From assembly GCA_012103505.1 (NCBI GenBank), contig WLWP01000001.1, positions 2,108,001 through 2,172,000 on the forward strand: a DNA stretch of 64,000 nt, given 5' to 3'. The translations under genes were made by a program, and so were the position numbers. The DNA is from Pseudomonadales bacterium (GTDB lineage: Bacteria > Pseudomonadota > Gammaproteobacteria > Pseudomonadales > Azotimanducaceae). Below the pieces are notes generated by a model that saw nothing but the letters and a program-made list of their open reading frames with translations, was not told the DNA's origin and ran no database searches. The stretch's first letter is position 1; every line of letters starts with the position of its first letter. This document shows positions 31,500 through 41,861 of this stretch, piece by piece.

Positions 31500-32962
31500 A
31501 TCCTCCAAGCCTGAATCCTCCGACCAAGAATTTGGGTAGCTTGTTGGACGGTGATCCGAATCGAGTTGCGCTGATCGACTTGACCGATGGAGCACAATAT
31601 ACCTATGCAGAATTGGACCACCTCATCTCAAGTGCTGACATATCGGTTGCATCTGGCGAACGAATTGGTTTGTTAGGCTCCAATTCAGCAGCGTTCATGG
31701 TGACGTTCTCCGCCATCATGCGCCAGGGAGGTGTAGCGGTTCCCATCAATACCAAGTTCCCTGCTGACACCATTAGTCACGTGATCAAGGACGCTGAACT
31801 GAGCAGCTTATGGTGCGATGCAGAGTTGCACCCGAATGTGTCAGCAGACATTCCAATCCGGGAGTTTACAATCTCCGGCTCTAACACGTCACAGAGTACA
31901 ACTGTTGTACCTGGTGTCGGGCAACCAGGATTGGTGTTGTACACATCAGGCTCAACCGGCACACCCAAAGGTGTATTGCTATCGCACGACAGCCAGTGGG
32001 CGATGGTGTCACGCATGAAAGGACCTGTGGAGGGTGCGACTGGTATTATTGCGGCTCCCCTATATCACATGAATGGACTCTTATTCTTCTGGATGCTGCT
32101 CGCAGCTGGCGGCACAGTGGTCTTGATGCCACGCTTTTCCGCCGCTGATTACCTGCAAGCCATCAATGATCACCAAGTGAACATCATCACCGGTGTACCG
32201 ACCATGCTGTCGCTAATGCTGAAAGAACAAAAGTTGATCAATGAGCTCGATCTCGATTCGGTCGCTGCCATTTCGGTCGGTTCTGCACCACTCTCCGAGA
32301 CCCTGATAGAACAAGTTCGCGGGGTGTTTCGCAAGGCGCGGATCGCGAACGGCTATGGGACGACAGAGGCTGGCGCTGGGATGTTTGGTGCCCACCCAGA
32401 CGGGATCCCCGTACCTCCTTTATCTCTGGGGCACCCTCAGTCACATGTCGAAATCCGGCTGGTCGGTGGCGCAAGTGAAGGCGTCCTCGAAGTCAGAACC
32501 CCTGCCGCCATGAACGGTTATCTGAACCTACCCGCGAAAACCGCGGAGAAGATGGACGATGAGGGATGGATCAACACCGGCGACATCATGCGTCGCGACG
32601 AGGATGGCTTCTTCTACTTCGTAGGGCGAGACGATGACATGTTCAACTGCGGGGGTGAGAATATCTATCCAGGCGAAGTTGAACGAATTTTGGAAACTGA
32701 CGCACGAATTGCAGAGAGTTGTGTCGTACCGGTCGCGGACGAGACCAAGGGTCAGAAACCTGTAGCGTTTATCGTTGTTGCAGTAGGTGCCACTGTGACT
32801 GAACAAGAAATCAAAGACATTGCTCTTGCGAAAGCGCCCGCGTATATGCACCCAAGGGCAGTCTACTTTGTGGAATCGATGCCTTTGGCGGGTACGAACA
32901 AGATCGACAGAAAAGTCTTAGCCACCCTGGCTGCCGAACGTGCCTCGTCCAACAGCAAGTAA
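31496..32962 (+). CDS. Acyl-CoA synthetase (AMP-forming)
   Basis: LVLYTSGSTGTPKGVLLSH; GYGTTEAG; GWINTGDIMRRDEDGFFYFVGRDDDMFNCGGENIYPGEVE. Confidence 0.95.
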   Translation: MNPPSLNPPTKNLGSLLDGDPNRVALIDLTDGAQYTYAELDHLISSADISVASGERIGLLGSNSAAFMVTFSAIMRQGGVAVPINTKFPADTISHVIKDAELSSLWCDAELHPNVSADIPIREFTISGSNTSQSTTVVPGVGQPGLVLYTSGSTGTPKGVLLSHDSQWAMVSRMKGPVEGATGIIAAPLYHMNGLLFFWMLLAAGGTVVLMPRFSAADYLQAINDHQVNIITGVPTMLSLMLKEQKLINELDLDSVAAISVGSAPLSETLIEQVRGVFRKARIANGYGTTEAGAGMFGAHPDGIPVPPLSLGHPQSHVEIRLVGGASEGVLEVRTPAAMNGYLNLPAKTAEKMDDEGWINTGDIMRRDEDGFFYFVGRDDDMFNCGGENIYPGEVERILETDARIAESCVVPVADETKGQKPVAFIVVAVGATVTEQEIKDIALAKAPAYMHPRAVYFVESMPLAGTNKIDRKVLATLAAERASSNSK

Positions 32963-33331
32963 CTGATGCTCGTCATTATAAACATCCACATCGACTACGC
33001 CGACAGTCTTACCAACCCTGCGAACCGAAGCCGTGGCTGTAAGGTCAGTGTTGTACGCGGGCTTTAGATAGTCTGTACGGAAATTGATCGTCGGCGAACC
33101 TTGGCCGATGATCATGATAAGACCGAAGCACCCTGCTGTATCAATCAACGCCGCAATTGGTCCACCATGCCATTGACCCGTGTCGGCTGCCCGTTCAAAT
33201 TCGGGTCTCAAGGGCATTGTCATGGTGAGCGTTGCAGTTTCATGATCAGCTTCCGTAATGCGCATACCCGCCCAGTGAATGAAGGGTGAAGCATCCATAT
33301 AACGTTGCAGAGCTTCTGCATCCATACTCAT
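32918..33331 (-). CDS. PaaI-type hotdog thioesterase
   Basis: QWHGGPIAALIDTAGCFGLIM...NFRTDYLKPAYNTDLTATASVRRVGKTVGVVDVDVYN. Confidence 0.9.
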   Translation of the reverse strand: MSMDAEALQRYMDASPFIHWAGMRITEADHETATLTMTMPLRPEFERAADTGQWHGGPIAALIDTAGCFGLIMIIGQGSPTINFRTDYLKPAYNTDLTATASVRRVGKTVGVVDVDVYNDEHQLLAVGRGTFGSQGG

Positions 33332-33335
33332 TGCG

Positions 33336-34007
33336 TTAGCGCATCTTGATGTTTGCAGTTTCTTCGGTACTGGCTAGCGTCACGGTGCCGCGAGTACTTT
33401 CTATGACAACAGCCAGCGCCGGCGCACCATCTTCGACGACTAGGTCCAGCCCGATGGCTGTCAGAACTCCAGACAGGTCAGGTGCATTTGAGGTCGTAAT
33501 AGAAAGCGACTGAAATTCTCCCGCAACCGGATTGGTATCTTTTGGATTAGCACAATCTAGCCAATCGATGAAGAAAGGCATACGCGTCCCGTGCGCAGAG
33601 CCTAGTGGGAATAAGAGTTCCCAGACCAACACTTCACCCGTCTGGGTTTTACGCTGTGTCACACTAGGACCATGCGTCTCTAGACCAGTCTCATTCACGC
33701 CCACCGCAATCGATTTCAAGTCGCCCTCAGCAGCCCACGTTACAAGGCCCCCAGCACTCAGGTTGGCAAATTTCTCCCCCGATGTGCCCTCGTAGGATTG
33801 CGCTGGGTCAGGCGCTATGATCTCAAGGTAGGTTGAACCCAACGACATCAAGGCGTTGCGAGTACCCAGGCCAACATGTTCACCACCATATGCTGCTTGA
33901 ACGCCGAACGTATCAGCTGCCCACTGCATCCCTTCGTCCAGTGATGGCACCGCGTACATGAAGTGATCAATTCGTGAGTTCATTTTGTTCCCCTGCGAGT
34001 TTCGCAA
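33336..34007 (-). CDS. VOC / glyoxalase-like-domain protein
   Basis: IDHFMYAVPSLDEGMQWAADTFGVQAAYGGEHVGLGTRNALMSLGSTYLEIIAPDP. Confidence 0.85.
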   Translation of the reverse strand: MRNSQGNKMNSRIDHFMYAVPSLDEGMQWAADTFGVQAAYGGEHVGLGTRNALMSLGSTYLEIIAPDPAQSYEGTSGEKFANLSAGGLVTWAAEGDLKSIAVGVNETGLETHGPSVTQRKTQTGEVLVWELLFPLGSAHGTRMPFFIDWLDCANPKDTNPVAGEFQSLSITTSNAPDLSGVLTAIGLDLVVEDGAPALAVVIESTRGTVTLASTEETANIKMR

Positions 34008-34231
34008 TAAAGTCTGGGCGTTAGCCCGGTGGAATGCAAACTCGCTGAACTAGCTCGATGACGCCCTGAGATTCGCTGGGAAGAACGACAAGGCAAAGCT
34101 CTAGGCATTTGGCGAATGAAAGTACTCCGATACCCGGTCTAGGCTGCAAGGAATCAGAATTTTTACCATTTTTTTGTCACACCTGATCGATTCGACGGTA
34201 CTTAGATTTAACAGTACTATCGGAGTGAACC

Positions 34232-35359
34232 ATGAGCCAACTTGACCTCGCGCTAATATCCTACGTCGAAGCCGCCCAGCGCGGTGACCAATCCGCTTTT
34301 TCGACATTGATCCTCAAGACCCAAAATACCGTCCACAGCATCGCTCAAAGTATCGTCCATGACTTGGATAGCTGCGAAGACGTCGCACAACAAGTTTATA
34401 TCGCCACTTGGCAAGGCATAGACAAACTCAAGAATCCCGCGAGCTTTTTACCTTGGCTACGTCAAACCACCCGGTTTACGGCGTACAATTTTTTGCGCAA
34501 CAACAAAAACGCGGGCCGCGTCCCAACGGAGCACGCAGAAGCACTCCTGGCCCAGATAGCTGATCCTCAAGAAGTGCATGATGTTAGCTTGGAACGTGAA
34601 CAACAAACGCGGCTGATTGCCAACTTTGTGAGTGATTTACCGACGGAAAGCAGGGAAATTGTCCTGCTGTACTACAGAGAGGATCAATCAACCAAACAGG
34701 TAGCGAGTTTACTCGGTATTACCGATGTCAATGTGCGAAAAAAGTTGTCCCGTATTCGGGCAACTTTAAGAGATGACGTCCTGCAGAAATACGGCGATGT
34801 CATTCTGCACACCGCACCACCGGTTAGCTTTGGTGGCATCGTTCTGGCCTCCCTCACAGCCAGCCCTAAGGTCGCAGCTGCAACCACCGGCTCAGTGGCT
34901 GCCAAAGTCGCCATCACGGCAGGAAAAATCGGCACAGGATTTGCCGCTGGGGCACTGGGTAGTTTGATCGGCATTATCGCCAGTATCTTTGCTATTCGTC
35001 ATACATCACGTTTGGAAGAGCACAAACTATCAGACCAACTGTTGGTCCGGCGTTACAACTTCTACAAACAATTAGCCCAAGCAGCAGCCATCATTTTCGG
35101 TCTCGCCATGCCCTTTGTCGCCGTCTCGAGCAACGGTGCCCTACTGCCAACGGTGACAACCATCGCTTTTGTCTTCACGTTGGTATTCAGTCTATGGCGT
35201 ATGCGAACCACCATTTGGGAGCAACAACGGAGGGACGGCAGCTATGATGAAGCAGCCGCACGCCGCGAACGGTTTGGGCTATATATAGGTGCCACTGTCG
35301 GCGGATTAGGTGGTTTCGCTGGACTCGTGCTCGGCTTGTATTTTTCAGGTCGCATCTAG
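34232..35359 (+). CDS. ECF-type sigma factor fused to a C-terminal multi-helix membrane domain
   Basis: Sigma2/sigma4 regions (EDVAQQVYIATWQGIDKLKNPASFLPWLRQTTRFTAYNFLR; LPTESREIVLLYYREDQSTKQVASLLGITDVNVRKKLSRIRATLR) then several hydrophobic segments. Confidence 0.88.
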   Translation: MSQLDLALISYVEAAQRGDQSAFSTLILKTQNTVHSIAQSIVHDLDSCEDVAQQVYIATWQGIDKLKNPASFLPWLRQTTRFTAYNFLRNNKNAGRVPTEHAEALLAQIADPQEVHDVSLEREQQTRLIANFVSDLPTESREIVLLYYREDQSTKQVASLLGITDVNVRKKLSRIRATLRDDVLQKYGDVILHTAPPVSFGGIVLASLTASPKVAAATTGSVAAKVAITAGKIGTGFAAGALGSLIGIIASIFAIRHTSRLEEHKLSDQLLVRRYNFYKQLAQAAAIIFGLAMPFVAVSSNGALLPTVTTIAFVFTLVFSLWRMRTTIWEQQRRDGSYDEAAARRERFGLYIGATVGGLGGFAGLVLGLYFSGRI

Positions 35360-35389
35360 ACTGTTTCTTTTCTTGTTAGACTGTTTGTT

Positions 35390-35640
35390 GAGCATTACGA
35401 TCTAGTCGTAGTCGGCGGCAAGACGAGCGGTTTGGCGGCTCTACTTGTCATGGCGAGTCTAAGAGAATTACAGCCAGTCATTGTGCCTTTCTTGTTACAA
35501 CAACTTGATACCGCACCTGTCCCCAGATGAGTCAACCTCAAAATGAAGCAACTGAGCCATGGTGTGAGAGCGCCTTTTCTGTGTACGCGAATGTGTTATT
35601 AGACAACGGTCGAGCTTTTTCCCAGTTAGGTGTCGAATTC
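35390..35640 (+). pseudogene. Remnant of FAD-dependent amine (spermidine dehydrogenase-like) oxidoreductase
   Basis: Fragments in different frames: EHYDLVVVGGKTSGLAALLVMA; KMKQLSHGVRAPF; SAFSVYANVLLDNGRAFSQLGVEFTQCPNDVF. Confidence 0.5.
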
Positions 35641-35692
35641 ACGCAATGTCCAAACGATGTGTTCCAGTAGGTCTGTGCCGCACCCACGATGA

Positions 35693-37147
35693 CTACCCGC
35701 CCGTTGGTTGGCCCACCAGTTTTGAGTCGCCTTTGTACTCGATTTTGAAATTGAACAGCGCATAAAGGTAGGAAATCACGGGGCTCGCGATGTTGAATAT
35801 ACAAAAAATAAGATAGTCACCAGTGGCTACACCAAGTGTGGCAGCCATAAATGCACCACAAGTGTTCCAAGGTACGAGCACAGAAGTAACCGTGCCGAAG
35901 TCCTCGAGCACCCGCGACAAGTTCTTAGTCTTGAGATTCTTCTCTTCGAAGATGTCAGCATACATTCTCGATGGCAGCGCGATCGCAAGATATTGATCGC
36001 TAGTGACCAAGTTCGCGGCGAGTGATGTCATTCCCGCTCTTCGCATAAGCCCACCGACAGAGTTTACACCTGTCATCAGGTAGCGAACCAGCGTGCTCAG
36101 CGCACCAGACTTTTCCATCATGCCACCGAAGAACATGGCCGAAATAATGAGCCAGATGGTATTTAGCATGCTTTCCATGCCACCACGGGAGAGCAGGTCA
36201 TCTAGTACAGGATTACCAGTATTGGCGGTGTAACCGTTTGCCGCCACACGCCAGATTGTTTCGAGGGCATTTCCGGTTTGACCAAAGATTTGGGGCTGCA
36301 TCACGGCTGCAATTACTGCACCAGTAGCTGCACCAATTGAAAGAGAGACAAAAGCCGGTTTCTGAAATCCAGCAAGTATTAGAGTGACGACAAGCGGCAA
36401 CATTACAATCGGGTTTAGATTGTAATTTTCCAGGATCGCCCTTGAAACACTGTCAATTCGTGACTGATCGATTTCAGGAGCTGATGTTAACGAGAAATAA
36501 CCGAAGACAACCAATGCGATCAGTATCGCAGGAACTGTTGTCCAGAGTAGAAAGCGTATGTGCTCAAAGAGTTCCGTTGCGGTCACCGCGGCAGCAAGAT
36601 TCGTAGTATCAGAAAGGGGCGATAACTTGTCACCGAAGTAAGCCCCTGAAATCACCGCTCCGGCAGTTACTTCGACTGAGAGCCCCGAAGCTGACGCAAT
36701 ACCCACCAGAGACAAACCAACAGTTCCCGCTGTTGTCCAAGAGCTACCAATAGAAATTGCCACAATCGCACTAAGCAACACCGCTGCTATGTAAAAGATC
36801 TCTGGAGCCAGCAGCTGGAGTCCATAGTAGGTAATGTAAGGAATAGTCCCGGCAAGCATCCAAAGCCCGATAAGCGTGCCGACCATGAGCACGATAAAAA
36901 TCGCAGGCAGCGTGAGCTGGATCGATTTGGCAGCACCCGTTTCTAGCGATTTCCAGCTGTGTCCATTGAGCACGCCTACTCCGCCTGCGAGGACCCCAGC
37001 AATGATCAACGCAACTTGTGCGGGTCCACCTGTTGTCCCGTCGCCGAAGAGGTAAATAGATCCACCGAGCATTACCACTAGAGCCAATAGTGGCATGACA
37101 GCCATGGCTGTCATTGGCGAGCGAATATGATTATCGGAGTTCGTCAT
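35693..37147 (-). CDS. NhaC-type Na+/H+ antiporter
   Basis: IGSSWTTAGTVGLSLVGIASASGLSVEVTAGAVISGAYFGDKLSPLSDTTNLA. Confidence 0.92.
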   Translation of the reverse strand: MTNSDNHIRSPMTAMAVMPLLALVVMLGGSIYLFGDGTTGGPAQVALIIAGVLAGGVGVLNGHSWKSLETGAAKSIQLTLPAIFIVLMVGTLIGLWMLAGTIPYITYYGLQLLAPEIFYIAAVLLSAIVAISIGSSWTTAGTVGLSLVGIASASGLSVEVTAGAVISGAYFGDKLSPLSDTTNLAAAVTATELFEHIRFLLWTTVPAILIALVVFGYFSLTSAPEIDQSRIDSVSRAILENYNLNPIVMLPLVVTLILAGFQKPAFVSLSIGAATGAVIAAVMQPQIFGQTGNALETIWRVAANGYTANTGNPVLDDLLSRGGMESMLNTIWLIISAMFFGGMMEKSGALSTLVRYLMTGVNSVGGLMRRAGMTSLAANLVTSDQYLAIALPSRMYADIFEEKNLKTKNLSRVLEDFGTVTSVLVPWNTCGAFMAATLGVATGDYLIFCIFNIASPVISYLYALFNFKIEYKGDSKLVGQPTGG

Positions 37148-37366
37148 ATAGAAACTTCTATCGGCTTGTTCGTAGAGGAATGTCACTTGCCCGAACCGAA
37201 CGCAGCCCACCCCCATACCTTGAGACGATAAGCCATCGGCAATTCCGTGGCTATAACAGCGTAGACAAGCTTCATGTTGGCTGTAGCAAAGTCTGCCCCG
37301 TTAAACGGCGTAGGATTTACGCAGCGTAACCGGCACAATGAAGCCTTCTTTGGGAGGAGAACCAAC

Positions 37367-38869
37367 ATGAACGTATGCGCACGGCTATTAGCTGGCTTAA
37401 CTCTGACCGTTTCCTCAATGACGGTATTCGCAGCAGACAAATGTCACGACCTGTACTGAATGACGGACGTTTCCTGGGCGGTCGAGCCTGGTTTTGTCAT
37501 GCCCGCGACCGAAAACACGCCTGAACATTGTCGTTTGCGCGGGGTGGTCAATAGAGCCATCCGAGTTGAGGTGCGTCTACCAACTGAAGGTTGGAATGGG
37601 CGAATTATGTTTTCCACCGTGGGCGGCGGTGCCGGATCGATCGGTGATACGACTTCGTTATTGGATCGCGGCTTCGCGATGGCATCAACTGATACAGGTC
37701 ACGAAGGGCAGACCATGGATTTTTTGATCCAGCCAGAGGCAATGGTTGACTACGCTTATCGGGGTGTTCACCTCGCCACGGTGTTTGCCAAATCAGTTAT
37801 CGAACGGTACTACGGCAACGAGATCAGCTACAGCTACTTGAGCGGTTGTTCCAATGGCGGCCGGGCGGCTTTGATGGAAGCGCTGCGCTTTCCCGATGAC
37901 TACGACGGGATCATCGCTGGTGCGCCCGCATTTCAATTCGCTGAATTTGCTTCTTGGATGATCGGTGGTACCTCGCAGCAAGCCAAACACCCGCTTAACG
38001 TTGAATCCATGGAGGTGCTGGATACCAATTCACGCCGTGCCTGTGATGAACTGGACGGAGTTAAAGATGGCGTGATCAATGATCCACGCCAGTGCACTCA
38101 AGAGATTTTGCAACTGGACCAATTGGTCTGCGCGACGGGACAAGAAGAAAACTGCCTGACGCCAGGACAGGTTGAAACCGCTAGGTATATGTACACCGAT
38201 CAAACAGATAGTAGTGGCAAAGTGGTCTCTCCCGGCGTACTCCCCGGCGCTGAGGCTGCTGGCGATTGGGAGTTTTGGATGCTGAGAAATAACCTCCTCG
38301 GTTCTGAGTCTCTGATTGGCGGCATGGCAAGCACGTTGGCCGCATTGATGCGCCATGAACCCGGTTTTGACATTGAAAATTTCGATCCGAATAACGACCG
38401 CGCCAAACTCGCTCCAGCGCTAGCAGTGACGGATGTGCAAAGTGCGGACTTAACTGAATTTCAAGCCCGCGGTGGCAAGCTTTTGATGTACCAAGGCTGG
38501 AATGACTACCCACTACGACCCCAGCGTGCCATCGCCTATCTAGAAGAGGCTGAAGGACATCATGGCGGACGTGAGAAGACAGCCGATTTCTTGCGGCTAT
38601 TTATGGTACCTGGCATGGTCCATTGTGCAGCAGGACCTGGCGCCTGGGTCGCTGATTACGTTGAACCACTTGTCGAATGGCGAGAAAACGGCCAAGCACC
38701 TGATCGCATTGAGGCGAAGGTCGGTCTTAAGAAATTCACAATGGATCCTAACGCGGTTTCAGTGCCTTCCAAAAACGATTTCACCAGACCGCTTTGCGCC
38801 TATCCTGCTTTAGCTCAATACGATGGCAGCGGCGATCAACGTAAGTCTGAGAACTTCGACTGCCGTTAA
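37367..38869 (+). pseudogene. Tannase/feruloyl esterase-family protein interrupted by in-frame TGA (37457-37459) just after the signal peptide
   Basis: GGGAGGAG then ATG 37367: MNVCARLLAGLTLTVSSMTVFAADKCHDLY*MTDVSWAVEPGFVMPATENTPEHCRLRGVVN...; YSYLSGCSNGGRAALMEALRFPDDYDGIIAGAPA. Confidence 0.85.
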
Positions 38870-38921
38870 TGGGGCAATACCCGGACGCGGATAGAACGAT
38901 ATTGAGCTAGGCAATAGGACC

Positions 38922-40430
38922 ATGCGTTGGTGGTGGAAGTCTCTAATCAGCCTTGCTGTACTCGGCACCGTGGTTGCGCTCTCAGCAGCATGGTATCTGA
39001 GTGGTCGCGACGCACGTGAGCCTTCCCGTATGACCTTCTTCGAACAGTGCGCAAGTTGTCACGGCCAGGACTTGGCCGGCAAAGAGAGTGATACCTCTCT
39101 ACTGGCGCCATTGCGCTACGGTGATAGCACAGAACAGCTCATTCACAGTATTCGCAATCGCCATGTCTCGCCAGACGTGACCGCTGTACTGAGCGAGCCG
39201 ATGACCAAGGCGTTGGCACTTTATATCAGCGAACAACGGCAAGAGATCCCGTCCATCGGCGGCTCCCACACTCGCACGCTGCCCCAAGGTTTAGTCAGCA
39301 CGGATCACCACGATTTCCGGGTTGAGCTTGTAGCAGAACTGTCCAGCGGACCTTATTCGATTGCTCCTTTGCCAGATGGGCGGATCCTCCTCAGCGAGAA
39401 AGTCCGTGGACTCTCGATTATCGACCATCAAGGTCAACAGAGTCAGCTAATCGAAGGAGCGCCTAAAGTTTGGTCGGAACTCATCCAGTTACGCGGCAGC
39501 TACATCGGACTAGGCATGATGCTGGATGTCGAGCTTCATCCGCACTACGAGGACAATGGATGGATCTATCTATCTCACAGTGATCGCTGTCAATTTGACT
39601 GCGGTTCGATCTGGCCGGTGTCGATGGTGCGCGTGGTGCGAGGTCGGATCAGCGAAGGTAGATGGACAGATCAAGAGATTATTTGGTCTGTGCACAAAGA
39701 CAACTACACAGTCGTACCTGATGGAGTCGCTGCGGGACGCCTAGCATTCGACAAGCAGGGCTTTATCTATATCACGGTCGGTGGCAAAAGCACCTACGAC
39801 AACTTGCATGTTATGGATACTCCCTACGGCAAAATACACCGAGTCCGAGATGACGGGCAGGTACCCGAGGACAATCCGTTCTGGAAGCCGACTAGGGAAC
39901 GATCAGTATCGTCCTCTCGACAAAGTGTTTGGAGTTTTGGGCATCGCACTACCCAAGGGCTGGCGGCCCACCCCCTAACAGGATATATCTGGGGCACAGA
40001 AATGGGGCCACGGGGCGGGGACGAGGTCAATCGGATTACCAGGGGAGGCAACTACGGTTGGCCACTCTACACCAATGGATTGGACTATAACGCCGAACCT
40101 ATCACGATCGGTCGGGAACTAGGACTCGACTTCCCGCTCACAGCAACAATTCCCCCAACAGTGGATTTTACTCCCGCCCCCTCACTGTCAAATTTCACGT
40201 TTCATCACGGAGATCGATTTCCTAAGTGGGGTAATGACTTGTTAGTTGGTAGTCTGAGAGCCCAAACCCTGTATCGAATCCGTATTGACGATGGTGAGGC
40301 CGTGGAGCTCGAAAAGCTCCTCACCAAGTTAGGACGAATTCGCGATGTAGAGATGGGTTTTGATGGCCTCGTCTATGTTCTGCTCGAACACGATGATACT
40401 GGCTCGTTAGTCAGGCTAATCCCTGGATAA
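38922..40430 (+). CDS. N-terminal cytochrome c domain fused to PQQ-dependent sugar dehydrogenase (GDH/Asd-type propeller)
   Basis: CASCHGQDLAG; LGMMLDVELHPHYEDNGWIYLSHS; GHRTTQGLAAHPLTGYIWGTEMGPRGGDEVNRITRGGNYGWP. Confidence 0.92.
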   Translation: MRWWWKSLISLAVLGTVVALSAAWYLSGRDAREPSRMTFFEQCASCHGQDLAGKESDTSLLAPLRYGDSTEQLIHSIRNRHVSPDVTAVLSEPMTKALALYISEQRQEIPSIGGSHTRTLPQGLVSTDHHDFRVELVAELSSGPYSIAPLPDGRILLSEKVRGLSIIDHQGQQSQLIEGAPKVWSELIQLRGSYIGLGMMLDVELHPHYEDNGWIYLSHSDRCQFDCGSIWPVSMVRVVRGRISEGRWTDQEIIWSVHKDNYTVVPDGVAAGRLAFDKQGFIYITVGGKSTYDNLHVMDTPYGKIHRVRDDGQVPEDNPFWKPTRERSVSSSRQSVWSFGHRTTQGLAAHPLTGYIWGTEMGPRGGDEVNRITRGGNYGWPLYTNGLDYNAEPITIGRELGLDFPLTATIPPTVDFTPAPSLSNFTFHHGDRFPKWGNDLLVGSLRAQTLYRIRIDDGEAVELEKLLTKLGRIRDVEMGFDGLVYVLLEHDDTGSLVRLIPG

Positions 40431-40458
40431 CAGTTACCAGCTCTGGCCACCCATCCAG

Positions 40459-41773
40459 TCAGTCCACAATTGCCTGATACGTCAGTAACTGCATCATCTC
40501 ACGTATGGGATACGTACCATCTGGCAGAAGCTGCGTGTGTACAACGCCGACAACTTCTTCCTCGAGATCAACCCACATGTGCGTTGATGCGGCGCCACCC
40601 CAACTGAATGTGCCTTTCGAGACAGGGAGTTCCTGCCGTGGCAGGGTTCGTGACAACCGATCCAGTTAGACCAAATCCAACGCCCCAAGCCCGGTAGCCA
40701 CCTCCTAACATGCTGAACAACGACGTAAGTGGATCATCAGGAAACCCTGGTGTTAGGTGATTAGACATCATGAATTCAACAGTTTTACTACCCAAATAGC
40801 GTTTGCCGTCAAGCTCACCTCGGTTAGCGAGCATCTGAGCAAATCGAAAGTAGTCGCCAACGGTTCCAACTAGACCCGAACCACCCATCTCCAACTTCGG
40901 CAGCCTACTGTAGGGACTTTTAGCCGGATCATCGAGGAGCACCATACCACTCTCCGGCGTTGGGGAATAATTCGCAGCGAAACGAGCCAATTTATCGGCG
41001 GGAACATAGAAGTCCGTGTCGTTCATACCGAGTGGGAGAAATAGACGCTCTCGAAGGAACTCTCTGAATGACTGTCCAGAAACAACTTCGACCAACCGTC
41101 CTAGCACATCCATGCCAACGCTATAGTTCCATTGCGTCCCCGGTTCTGCGACCAGCGGTTGTTGCGCCAGTGCTTCGCTCCAACTCTTGAGATCAGGGAG
41201 GTTGCTTTCCGGTGCGGATCCCCCGACCCCCGCGGCAACGTACATCTTGCCAACTGGTGTGGGGAAAAAACTGTAGGTCAAGCCAGACGTATGCGTTAGT
41301 AATTGCTGGATGGTAATACTGGTTTTCGCAGGCACGGTCTCAACTTTTCCATCGACAGTCCCTGCGTAAACTTGCATGTTAGCGAACTCAGGCAGGTACT
41401 TACTGACGGGATCGGTTAAAAGAAAGTGGCCTTCCTCGAACAGCAGCATGATTGCTGCACCGGTAACGGGTTTACTCTGGGAGTAGAGGCGGAAAATGGT
41501 GTCCTTTTCCATGGGTGCCCCAGTCGCCACATTGCGAAGACCTTGCGCTTCGAAATGCACGACCTTGCCTTTACGAGCAACCAGACTCACCGTCCCAGGG
41601 ATGTTACCTGCCTCGATAAACTTACTTAGGCCAGGCTTGATCCGTTGCAGTCTGTCAGATGACATGCCTACCGACTCTGCTTTGGCTACTTTTACCCGAC
41701 TCGTGTCTGCCCAGCCCGTAGACCCCACCGCACTGCTTATTAGCATCGCCGCTATGGCTAATCGATTGATCAT
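40459..41773 (-). pseudogene. Serine hydrolase (class C beta-lactamase-like), C-terminus frameshifted
   Basis: ORF 40568..41773 (FRLYSQSKPVTGAAIMLLFEEG) loses the conserved C-terminus; it continues in another frame as VSKGTFSWGGAASTHMWVDLEEEVVGVVHTQLLPDG (ORF 40459..40656). Confidence 0.88.
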
Positions 41774-41861
41774 CTATTGTCCCTATAAGTTTTATTTTTC
41801 GACCCGGCTATGGCTAGAATACAGAGCTTCGCGACCACACAAAAATGATTAAGTCGGCCCA

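Noticed and set aside
37457-37459. TGA in tannase-family gene as a fourth selenocysteine codon
   Set aside because: No UxxC/CxxU motif and no convincing hairpin within about 40 nt downstream; kept as nonsense/readthrough candidate only
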